64,000 nt of DNA, from positions 188,983,661-189,047,660 of the forward strand of contig CM019063.1 of the NCBI GenBank assembly GCA_009667805.1. The letters are read 5' to 3'. Position 1 is the stretch's first letter; every line of letters starts with the position of its first letter. Under the pieces are notes generated by a model. That model saw only the letters and a program-made list of their open reading frames with translations, made no database searches and was not told the DNA's origin. Both the position numbers and the translations under genes were made by a program. Below are positions 1-10,429 of this stretch, piece by piece. Origin of the DNA: Leptobrachium leishanense (taxonomy: Eukaryota > Chordata > Amphibia > Anura > Megophryidae).

Positions 1-2100
1 TAGTCCATTCTCCTTGGATAGATTCTCGAGCCTTCCTTGGCCCTGGAGCAGACGGATTTCGGTCAGAGGCCTTGTGGCCTTCTTCTACATCTTCCTTCCG
101 CAGGAGCTTATTCAGTGGTTGAGCTATCTTGGCAAACCCTCCTACAAACCTTCGGTAATAGGAGCAGAATCCCAAGAAAGATCTAAGTTCAGTGACATTT
201 CAGGGTCTAGGCCAGGAAGCTACGGCTTCCAACTTTCGAGGATCCGTCTAAACGCCTTCTGCCGAAACAATGTGTCCCAGATACGTGATGGAAGGCAAAC
301 AGAATTGACACTTCTCCAGAGACAGTTTCAACCCCTCTTCATGGAGCCGCTTCAAGACCTTTTCCAACCATTGCTCATGTTCTTCCAACGTTTTTCCAAA
401 CACGATTATGTCATCCAGATACACTAGTACTTCGATCAGGTTCATGTCTCCGACTGTCTTCTCCATTAACCGTTGGAACGTGGCTGGAGCCCCCGTAAGG
501 CCTTGAGGCATTCGTTGAACTCAAAGAACCCCAGTGGGCAGATGAACGCAGTCTTCTCTTTGTTTCAGGATGCATTGGTATCTGGTGATACCCACTTCGC
601 AGGTCTAGTACACTAAACCATTTTGCTCCAGACAAACACTGCAAGGCATCTTCTATCCGAGGAGTGGCATATTGATCGGGGATGGTTCTCCGATTTAGCG
701 TGCGATAGTCTATGCATAGACGGACAGAACCATTCTTCTTCCGAACCATCACTATGGGAGAAGCGTACAGACTCCTGGACTCTTGAATCACCTTGGTTCT
801 TTGCAGTTCATTCAGCTGTTCTCTTAGATCATCCAAGTCTCCCAGTGGAACTCGTCTTGACCTTTCTCGAAATGGCTTATCTTCCTGCAGTCAAATGCGA
901 TGCTCAGTACTCTTAGCCAGGCCCACATCGAACTCATCCTTTGAGAACAAGTCCCTCCACTTTAGGACCTGGGACTGAAGACATTTCTTCCATTCAGGCG
1001 AGATGGGAGCGTCCTTGGGATAGAACTTGTCAGCTGGAATATCTTTATTCGCTCCTCCTCCTAAATCAGTAGGAGAGAGAGGCGTAGCGGATGCCACTTG
1101 CCCGATAGGCATTCGTGCTTTCAGGATCACTGGAGAATCAGATACATTACATACACTGACTGAGACTCTTCCTCGTGTTCGTTTCAAAGCTTTTGTGGAG
1201 ATTATTTCAGGGATTACTTCGACTCCGGCTTCACTCCCATGATCAAAATCAGTTTCCAGTACCACATAGGGACCTGGTTGCGACCCATTCAACTTGACTG
1301 AAGCCCGGAAACTCGCCACTTCTCCTGATTGTAGAACCTTTTCTGTTACTCCTAATCTCCACAGACGCCCCACTTCGGTAGGTGCCTTCTGTTCTTCGAC
1401 CATTCGCTGATAGACTGGACGCAACATCAGGTGTACTCCCTTGGCAGAACCTTCTTCCAGTACTATAGGGGTCAGGAGACGTTGCACCAGATCAGTATTC
1501 GTCCCCACTATCATAGAACTCCTGTTGGCCCCTGAAGGTCGAGGACACACAATGGCCAACGCATCACAACCCCCAGACTGTCCGATGACTTCGGATACGA
1601 TCTCTAGCTTCACCTGTAGATATCCGTCATAGGGAAGTTTCTCAGTTCCGATACCCCAGATTTCAAGCTCCTTTAGCTCTTGTAGAGGTATGTGTGTCAA
1701 GTGTTTCTCATAGAAGTCTCGGTAGATCAGTGTCACTTGAGCCCCTGAGTCCAACAGAGCTTTGGTGTAGACTCCCTCCACTTGGATTGGAACGATGGGA
1801 GAAGGACCTATCAGCTGGTCAGGAAACGTTGTCGTAGTAGCAAGAAGTTTAGACCCCGTTTGCTGTACCCAGGCCTTCTTCTTGACCCGTGTAGGTTTTG
1901 GGTGTGCATTGCCTCCCCATGACGTAGGACCGGATGCTAAGGGAGTAACTCTTTCAGTCCTGGTTGGTTCCGCAGTGGACGAAACTCTGGGCCTTTTCGC
2001 ACTTTCAGTCCTGGCTGGATTTCTGGAGCGGTCTTTAACTATTGGGCACCTAGTTTGCTCCTTCACTTGGGCCCTCTGGCGTTTCCCGCCGGTGAGGTAG
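1..2100 (-). pseudogene. pol: Gypsy copy A pol (protease and reverse transcriptase), broken
   Basis: The frame from about 2100 down to 891 encodes a basic spacer and then an aspartic protease with the motif LLDSGAQVTLI (near 1745-1775). A stop codon at 891-893 ends it where copy B has an arginine codon. Reverse transcriptase follows, with LDLRSGYHQIPM near 580-615. A one-base loss near 565 relative to copy B throws the frame, so the catalytic YLDD (near 415-425) lies in another frame. A further stop lies near 248, after the motif LGHIVSAEGV. The left edge cuts the gene before RNase H is complete. Family assignment comes from the motifs and from colinearity with copies B and C. Confidence 0.92.
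2081..2087 (-). promoter_or_regulatory. gag-pol -1 frameshift slip site, copy A
   Basis: The minus strand reads GGGAAAC at the gag/pol junction, at the place where copy B has the same heptamer (10405-10411). The sequence fits the X XXY YYZ pattern used for -1 ribosomal frameshifting in retroelements. Its survival in a copy whose gag and pol are otherwise broken suggests it belongs to the family consensus. Function is inferred from pattern and position only. Confidence 0.6.
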
Positions 2101-2143
2101 ATAGCAGCCCTTCCAAGGCTTTTAAAAACTCTTCTACCCTGTT

Positions 2144-3552
2144 TTACTCAGGCTTTCGGCTTTTGCGCTGCGCTCGGAAATGACCCATTTCTCCACAACT
2201 GAAACATCTCTTATTTGAAGATGGAGATGCACTTGCTTGTGGTGATTCAGTTGAAGGACCCTGGCCACAAACAACAGCAACTCCAATTGTCCGCATATCA
2301 GTAAGGAACTTCTGCATATCGGTCTGTGTCTCTGCCACCTTCAAAAGCACTCGGCACAGGTCCGTGTGTGCCTGTTGCAATTCAGCTTGAGCTTCTTGCA
2401 CTTTCTTAACCGTTTTGTGAATTTCACTGTATGTAGGAAGAATTTGCTCTCTTGCAGAACTCTCTGTGGACTTAGAAACAGCCAGATGCTCCTGTTCGTC
2501 CACTTCAGACCCATAGGTGTCTAGCGAATCATCTTCCGCTCGCACACACTCGTTATGCCTCACGGGTTGTGCGTAAACTCTTTCTCCTCTCCTAAGGGAT
2601 TTTTCTTCGAGTACAGCCTCTTCCTCTCTGACAGCTTGGATCAGTTCCAGGTATTTCAATTCTCGGTTACCTTCTCTGGTTCTCAGCTGTAGCATCACAG
2701 GATCTAGAGTTTGAGCACCCCTCAGGATCTGCTGTATTTGGATCTTATCCATTTCGGCCGGTTCGGCCCTTTCTTAAGAAGTATCTAGTGCAGAATCTTA
2801 TCTAGGCGCCTCATGTAGTCAGTCATTTTCTCACCTTTCCGCTGGTAAGTATGTTCATACTGGTACACGAGCTCCGCAGCCTTTTCCGTTCGCCCAAAAA
2901 CTTCCTGTAGTACATTTAGGTAATCTAAAGCAGTGCAGTCTTGTTTACTAAATTTTAGGTTTCTTACAGCCTCTGACGCAGGTCCCTTTAAGCTCTCAGT
3001 AATTCTTTGCTTCTTCTGTGCTTCGGGGACGTCCCACTCATCCAGAGCCTGCATCGCCTGTTCTACCCATTCTTCGAAGGTTTCTTCTCCCGCCGGAGTT
3101 GGCACGTTTCCTGTAAAATTTCGCAACCGTCGATAACCAAAGTTAGTGTGCGGAGGGCTTGTTTTCTGACATTTAGCCAGCAAATCTCCAATAGCCACTA
3201 TAAATTCAGGCCCGATCATGGCCAACGGACTGGGCGTGGGAACACTCGCGGGATCGCCACGTGGCGCACTTGGCTGAATCAGTTGAACTTCCACCTCATC
3301 GGTTAGCTTCACGCTCGCACCCTGAAAACACACTGGAACACCCTTCCTCCATTCAAAAAGAACATACGTGTGAGAGGTATCTGGGTTCGCTTTAATGTCC
3401 AGGATTAACCCCCGATGATCTGGTGTCAGCTCGGCCACGGCCCGGCGAATCTGATCTTCGGCCCAAGTGTCTGCAGGAATATCCATGACTATACATAATT
3501 CTATCTGACTACTTTGCTCCTCACACCATTTGGCAGCAGTGTCTGGATCCAT
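2144..3552 (-). pseudogene. gag: Gypsy copy A gag, PNMA-like, broken
   Basis: The structural protein gene starts MDPDTAAKWCEEQ at 3552. The N-terminal domain (about residues 1-95) and the capsid-like part (about 130-255) resemble vertebrate PNMA proteins, which are thought to derive from a Ty3/Gypsy gag. The frame is interrupted after DKILH (about 2785) by a TAG stop where copy B has a glutamine codon. It resumes in another frame from 2752 after a shift. The zinc knuckle near 2150-2200 reads CFSCGEMGHFRAQR, so the last cysteine of the CCHC set is lost. A stop at 2144 then ends the frame ahead of the slip site. It is clearly nonfunctional. Confidence 0.9.
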
Positions 3553-3588
3553 ATTTAACCCTTTAAATGCGGTTTTTCCAGAGACTGG

Positions 3589-3606
3589 ATCCCGGACGAG
3601 CCCCCA
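3589..3606 (-). other. Primer binding site, proline-tRNA type (copy A)
   Basis: The minus strand reads TGGGGGCTCGTCCGGGAT, two bases inside the LTR. This matches the proline-tRNA primer binding site known from gammaretroviruses such as murine leukaemia virus. Copy B has the same site with one difference. The position next to the LTR makes the role in minus-strand priming likely. Confidence 0.85.
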
Positions 3607-3608
3607 CG

Positions 3609-3715
3609 TGTAGCGCTCACTCCCGGAGGAGCCGCTGAATTTAAACCTCGGGTCAGTCCCCCCCTGGTGGCCAGAAACAAGTAACTACAGCGGCAGTATT
3701 TAAACCAGCGCTACA
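3609..3715 (-). repeat. Internally deleted 5' LTR of Gypsy copy A
   Basis: The segment begins TGTAGCGCTCACTCC and ends CCAGCGCTACA like the full LTRs of copies B and C, but is only 107 bp instead of about 1,000. The outer 50 bp on each side are kept. The junction lies near 3657-3663, between the CGGGTCAGTC block and the TGGTGGCC block. In copy C these two blocks are about 890 bp apart, each next to a short CTCCC-type run, so deletion by slippage or short-homology repair is plausible. Confidence 0.85.
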
Positions 3716-4506
3716 GTTATTATGTGTGTTATTTGGTGTGTCACATATTCATGCAGTAACATTTCTTATACTTCATGTTGATTCAGTCAACAAATCTCAA
3801 TTTAAGAAAACCATACAACAGACAAAAGTGAAGTATTATTTTAAACCAGTGATACTGTGAATAAAAATGGACAGTCACGATGGCGAAGCTGACTGCCGAC
3901 GAGTATATTCGCATTTTGACGAGCTCTCCGGCTATTGCCTTTATCCCCGCTGAATATAGCGATCCACCGTCGACTGCTGTGCGCTTGAAGAAGGCAACGC
4001 AGACCTGTTTCGCGACTCAGACCCTGGTGGATATGTTATCTGGAGCCAATGTGTCATGTCGCTCCCCAGATGCTCCCTATGGCCAGTGTAAGACCTGTCA
4101 CCTCCGAGGCAAATAGACCAAAATCAATACTGCACCTTGAGAATTGTGATCCCGGCACGCACACAGTTAAATCACATCACATGGTACACTGACTTTAATA
4201 AAGGGCTACGCCCAAGGTTAAACATAGTCTTTAACATTGTGGCCTTGCTGCTGAATAAGAAAGACCTGTGCTCCGGTGATCCTTTTTGAACAACTTACAG
4301 GTCAGTCAAGAAGTCTGTTTCTTCACCCAGGACTCTCCTGCTGCTCTATCCAACCTTGTGTGCTCAGGTACTAGACTCCACCATATGTATCAGGAATCCC
4401 ACCGTATGCTGCTAAATCCTTGTGTCTCCTGTTACCTGTAAACCATCTTCCCACCAGTACTTCACCGCGTCACCGCATAAAGGGCCCATATCCCTGCAAC
4501 CCCAGC
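3716..4506. other. Unassigned DNA with one short open frame
   Basis: Flanking DNA beyond the copy A LTR. The only notable open frame is 3880-4116 on the plus strand (78 codons, starts MAKLTADEYIR). It ends in a short cysteine pattern (C-x2-C near residues 72-75, PYGQCKTCH). I do not recognise it, and no splice or promoter evidence supports expression. 4130-4500 has no frame or repeat structure that I can name. Confidence 0.4.
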
Positions 4507-5045
4507 ACCAGACGTGACATGTTGAGACCTTGGAAGCTCATCACCGCTGGAGGAATGTGCGGATCCGGGGAATCCCTGTGGACTCTCTGTTGGCCTATGT
4601 TAATAGGTTGGCATCTCATGTTTTGGTGACACCTTTGGGCGTGCCTGCTGTGTTTTCGGCACAGTCATGCGCATTCGAAAGGTGACAGCAGCACCAGTGG
4701 ATGCTCTGTGTGATGTGATCACTGTCGCAGGGGAGGTTGCTGCCAAGCAGCATCTGATGTTGGCTCCTGTAGCCGGAGCTATGATTATATTTGAGGACTC
4801 TACTTTGTCATTGTTCAATGACTTTCCTTTCATGATATTACTGGCTCAAAGGCATTTTCGGGATGTATCTGATTTTTTGAGGGGCAGTGGGGTTCGATAT
4901 GGGTGGGGGGTAGCATCACTTATGATAATGTGTGTCCCTCGGTCATTACTCTTGAGGCGGCATGGCACCTCCTGCACTCTCTTGGTTTGTTGCATGCTCA
5001 GGCCTCTGCCCTTCCTACTACTACCGAACCAGGTTGGATCCCTTA
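4507..5045 (+). pseudogene. L1/Tx1-type LINE ORF1 remnant
   Basis: Frames on the plus strand, broken by several shifts, match the ordered landmarks of L1-clade ORF1 proteins. The segment WRNVRIRGIP (near 4550-4580) corresponds to the junction of coiled coil and RNA-binding domain. Further on come FEDSTLSLFNDFP (near 4790-4830), GVRYGWG (near 4890-4910, matching the usual YRWGFP block), and ITLEAAWHLLHSLGL (near 4945-4990) as the C-terminal helix. A pyrimidine-rich tract (5046-5176) follows, as in a spacer between ORF1 and ORF2, but no ORF2 (endonuclease/reverse transcriptase) is present. The 5' end is missing. The call rests on motif order, not on a database match. Confidence 0.6.
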
Positions 5046-5176
5046 TGTGTTTTTTTATCTTAATTTATGTTCTTTCATACTATTTTGTTTTCTCTCACGC
5101 CCCCCCCCCCGCATACTTCCGCATTCTACTGCTGTCTTACTTTGGTGCCCCCCTTTTTTTTCTCTTGTTCTCTTAG

Positions 5177-6096
5177 ATGGGGTTTTTCAGAGACAGCTGA
5201 TCTGGCCCTGAAATTGCATCGAACAGTGAATTTCCCCATAACGGTGAACTTTTGTGGCCATTCGGCTATTCAGAAAGCGGGCAGTTCGCCAAATTTTGGT
5301 GAACTACCTGCAAATACGGTGCCTGTTCGATGGCAGTGGAAGTCCCCATAGAGAAGCAATGGATGATCTATTCAGAGAACACTGAACAGCAGTGAAAAGT
5401 TGTCGTAATGCCCTGATGTTCTGTGGTTTCATTCGGCAGGTTTAATCAGGCGAATCCCATAGGTTTCAATGTTAAAAATATTCCCGTTTCTATTCACTAT
5501 GTAATAAACATTTATTCTTGTAATCTGCAGTAGTAAGTCTCTTTATTTTTCTTTTTTAGGTATTTTTCGTGATTTTTTTCGGCAAAAACATTTTTTGGGG
5601 ATTTTTTTAAATAAATACCGTTTTTTTAATGTAACAGACCTTTTTATTATTATTTATAGGACCTTATATGTTAATTCAGGAATATTTTCGTCCAGTAGTT
5701 CCTTTGCAAACATCGTTTCAAATTTGGCACTATCAATGTTTTTTTTTTTTACCCGTCCAGCGACTTGTCAGCTTTTTTGTGCGGCTGGTTGGCGCCGTTG
5801 TGCTCGGCGCCTCGTGGGCTGCGTTTGGCAGCTGTCAGGCATGTTTGCGGTGGCTGTCTGGTGCGTTGGCGGCAGTCAGATGGAGGGTTTACAGCTGGTT
5901 TGTGACGGCTGCCGGCAGGTTTGTGGCGGGTTAGTGGCAGCGGCGGGCAGCGTTTGGCGGCCGATTCGCTGCACTTCGTGGACCCTGCAGTGAATGCTGA
6001 ATTCACCACAGTGTCAGTGAATCGGACTCGACGAAGTGTGGCGAATCAGAGAGCACCGAAATGTCAGTGACATTTCGGTGCTTTCTGAATAACCCT
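5177..6096. mobile_element. MITE with AGGGTTATTC-type ends, copy 1
   Basis: The right end reads CTGAATAACCCTG and the left end is a decayed inverse (GGGGTTTTTCAGAG). The interior shares long stretches with the copies at 51100-51825 and 59048-59564, for example GGCCATTCGGCTATTCAG near 5255 and the block TTAAAAATATTCCCGTT near 5475. It also shares a GTAACAG...TTTGCAAAC block near 5630-5715. It has no coding capacity. Target duplications are not clear, so the superfamily stays open. Confidence 0.7.
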
Positions 6097-6465
6097 GATA
6101 GTCTTTAATATGTTTTGGATACTTTTTTATGATGTTGGGTTTGCTCCTGATGGATCTTATTCCATGTCTTTACTGTTCTTTTTATTGCTGTGCTATATTT
6201 TGATGAAATTTTGCGCTGGCCCTACTTGGCCTTCTGTTTTTCTTATTTTTCTTATTCCTGTAAAGTCTATTTGAGTGCTTTCTTATCGCATTCCGCCTGT
6301 GAAACTGGAGAGCTAACCAACTCCCTAGTATTGTGGTATATTACTCTATTAATACGCTGAAGGAATATATTACAAAATTAGCAAATTCCCAGCCTTTACT
6401 CTTCCAACTTTTTATTTTATTTTAAGATTGATACGATTAGGAGGTATGAATTTAGGAAAGTCTTA
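6097..6465. other. No gene seen; T-rich spacer ending in a TTA target copy
   Basis: The sequence is T-rich and could be more of the LINE spacer that precedes 5177, but no motif shows this. The last three bases (6463-6465, TTA) are the left target copy of the element that starts at 6466. Confidence 0.4.
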
Positions 6466-7127
6466 GGGCACTATTACACGGTTCGCGCACAATTTTGCAC
6501 GTGCGCAAAAACGCATTAACGCGAGGGGAAAAACCCTTTGCACTGAACGTCGTATTACGACGTTCGCGCACAAAATGCGCGTTAACGTCTAACGCGAGTG
6601 ACCCTGCGCGAACCCTGCACGAGCGCAAGTTCGTGCGCGCATCCCATACTTAACATTGTGAGCACAAATGCGTTCGTGCGCTGTATTACACTCGATGCAC
6701 AAATTTTAACGAACAACGTTTGCACGCATAATGTTAACGTTTTTAAAAGCTGGTGGTAACGGCAAATCGGAACGTCCTGGCCGAACCCAAATACACCAGT
6801 GCAAAAAAAAAATACAGCACAGTATAGTTACACATTCTACACATACCCAAACAATAAAATGGAGAGGTTGTGCGTGTTTTTATTATTGCTGCAGCATATA
6901 CAGTTGTGTTCAAAATTATTCAACACCCACTGAAATTGAGTGTTTTGGCCAGTTTGACATTGATTTTGATCATTCAGTCATCTTGCTTACAATTAAATCA
7001 AAGAGGCACGTGTAGGTCAGACAAATATAACATAACATTTATAATGAAATAACCACAAATGTCTTTTCTGTGCTCACATCATTATCAGTTTTATTCAACC
7101 CCCAAGTGACATTCAATCTTAGTACTA

Positions 7128-9044
<1,917 letters not shown>

Positions 9045-9046
9045 CG

Positions 9047-9064
9047 TGGGGGCACGTCCGGGAT
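9047..9064 (+). other. Primer binding site, proline-tRNA type (copy B)
   Basis: TGGGGGCACGTCCGGGAT lies two bases after the LTR. It differs at one position from the proline-tRNA complement seen exactly in copy A (3589-3606). Its role is to anneal the tRNA that primes first-strand cDNA. Confidence 0.85.
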
Positions 9065-9100
9065 CCAGTCTCTGGAAAAAACGCATTTAAAGGGTTAAAT

Positions 9101-10429
9101 ATGGATCCAGACAATGCTGCTGAGTGGTGCGAGGAGCACAGTAGTCAGTTAGAATTGTGTATAGTCATGGATATTCCTGCAGACACTTGGGCCGAAGATC
9201 AGATTCGCCAGGCCGTGACCGCGCTGACGCCAGATCATCGGGGGTTAATCCTGGACTTTAAAGAGAACCCAGATACCTCTCACACGTATGTTCTTTTTGA
9301 GTGGAGAAAGGGTGTCCCAGTGTGTTTTCAGGGCGCGAGTGTGAAGCTGACCGACGATGTGGAAGTTCGACTGGTCCAGCCAAGTACGCCACGTGGTGAT
9401 CACGCGAATGTTCCCGATGTTACCCCAACTACAGGGTTCCCTCCTGCTACATTTTTCACCACTATGGGGAAACTGGTGGAAACACTAGCCAAAAACTCTG
9501 TGTCTCCAAATTACGGATATCGCAAGTTACGGTTTTATTCTGGTAAGGTCCCTGTGCCAACTGGAGAAGAGGTCTTTGAGACTTGGATAGATCAGGCAGT
9601 GCAAGCAGTGGAAGAATGGGAAGTTGCTGACACCGTGAAGAGACAAAGGTTGATCGAGAGCCTAAGAGGTCCTGCTTCAGATGTCATTCGAAATCTAAAA
9701 AGGGACAAGCCCGGCTGCACTGCTGCGGAGTATCTAGAATCTTTACAGGAAAATTTCGGGGGAGTGGAGGATTGTGCCGAGCTTATCCACAAGTTCTCTC
9801 ACACCTATCAAAAGGAAGGAGAAGAATTGTCCACATATGTCTGGCGGCTGGCTAAAATCATCCATCAGGTCATTCTTAAAGGGGGCATGGAGCCGAGTCA
9901 TGCAAGCAAAGCTTTGATGGATCAAATTTTCAAAGGAGCACTCCCACTGGATCCCATAATGTTGAAATTTCAGACTAGATACCAGAGCACGAGACTGACC
10001 TATTCCAAACTGATCAAAGCTATCCGAGAAGAAGAGGCCTTGATTAAGGCTAAAAAGGTTGCAAATGCTTCGCACACAGCTTTCACCGCAGAAGTAGGAA
10101 CTCTCTGTGTGGCAGACATACAGACTGAAGTGCTGGCTTTAAAAACTCAGATGTTACAAATGATGGAGTTAATGACGTTGCTGTTGGCTAAAGACACCAG
10201 AACTGAAGGGGTTGCTGTAGCCTCGAACAGGGGGTCTCCAAGTGAACCGCAAGAAGGAAATATGCTCACACTCTCGAGAAAGAAATGTTTTGGCTACAGG
10301 GAAATCGGCCATTTCAGGGCTCAATGCCCACAAGGGAGGGCTGAAAAGAAACCAGTCGAAGAACTCCTAAAAGCTGTGGAGAAACTGTTGTCCGCCCTGC
10401 AGGCGGGAAACTCCAGAGGGTCCTGGTAA
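9101..10429 (+). CDS. gag: Gypsy copy B gag, PNMA-like structural polyprotein
   Basis: An open frame of 442 codons starts MDPDNAAEWCEEHSSQ 56 bp after the LTR, with no internal stop. Residues about 1-95 form an N-terminal domain with the PNMA-type pattern (AEWCEE...MDIPADTWAEDQI...FEWRKGVPV). Residues about 145-320 form a capsid-like helical region (YSGKVPVPTGEEVFETWI, RLIESLRGPASDVIRNL). Near residues 398-411 lies a zinc knuckle reading CFGYREIGHFRAQC, in which the second cysteine is a tyrosine, so zinc binding is probably lost. The tail is basic and helical. Gag would assemble the particle that packages element RNA. The stop at 10427-10429 follows a GGGAAAC slip site leading to pol. Confidence 0.92.
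   Translation: MDPDNAAEWCEEHSSQLELCIVMDIPADTWAEDQIRQAVTALTPDHRGLILDFKENPDTSHTYVLFEWRKGVPVCFQGASVKLTDDVEVRLVQPSTPRGDHANVPDVTPTTGFPPATFFTTMGKLVETLAKNSVSPNYGYRKLRFYSGKVPVPTGEEVFETWIDQAVQAVEEWEVADTVKRQRLIESLRGPASDVIRNLKRDKPGCTAAEYLESLQENFGGVEDCAELIHKFSHTYQKEGEELSTYVWRLAKIIHQVILKGGMEPSHASKALMDQIFKGALPLDPIMLKFQTRYQSTRLTYSKLIKAIREEEALIKAKKVANASHTAFTAEVGTLCVADIQTEVLALKTQMLQMMELMTLLLAKDTRTEGVAVASNRGSPSEPQEGNMLTLSRKKCFGYREIGHFRAQCPQGRAEKKPVEELLKAVEKLLSALQAGNSRGSW
10405..10411 (+). promoter_or_regulatory. gag-pol -1 frameshift slip site, copy B
   Basis: GGGAAAC is positioned so that gag codons read GGA AAC, as required for a -1 slip. The -1 frame is open from 10345, overlaps the end of gag by about 85 bases, and runs into the protease. 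The gag stop lies 16 bases downstream. A 4-bp stem (CCAG/CTGG, 10413-10426) follows, too weak to call a stimulator by itself. The same heptamer occurs in copy A. Confidence 0.65.

Larger units (their letters stand above)
1..3715 (-). mobile_element. Ty3/Gypsy retrotransposon copy A, partial and decayed
   Basis: A minus-strand LTR retrotransposon runs off the left edge inside the reverse transcriptase/RNase H region. Reading from 3715 downwards it shows a shortened 5' LTR, a proline-tRNA-type primer binding site, gag, a GGGAAAC slip site, protease and reverse transcriptase. It closely resembles copies B (8043-15959) and C (59980-64000), so the order and family are secure. It carries several stops and frameshifts in gag and pol and cannot make its proteins. 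The far LTR is outside the window, so target duplications cannot be checked. Confidence 0.95.
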
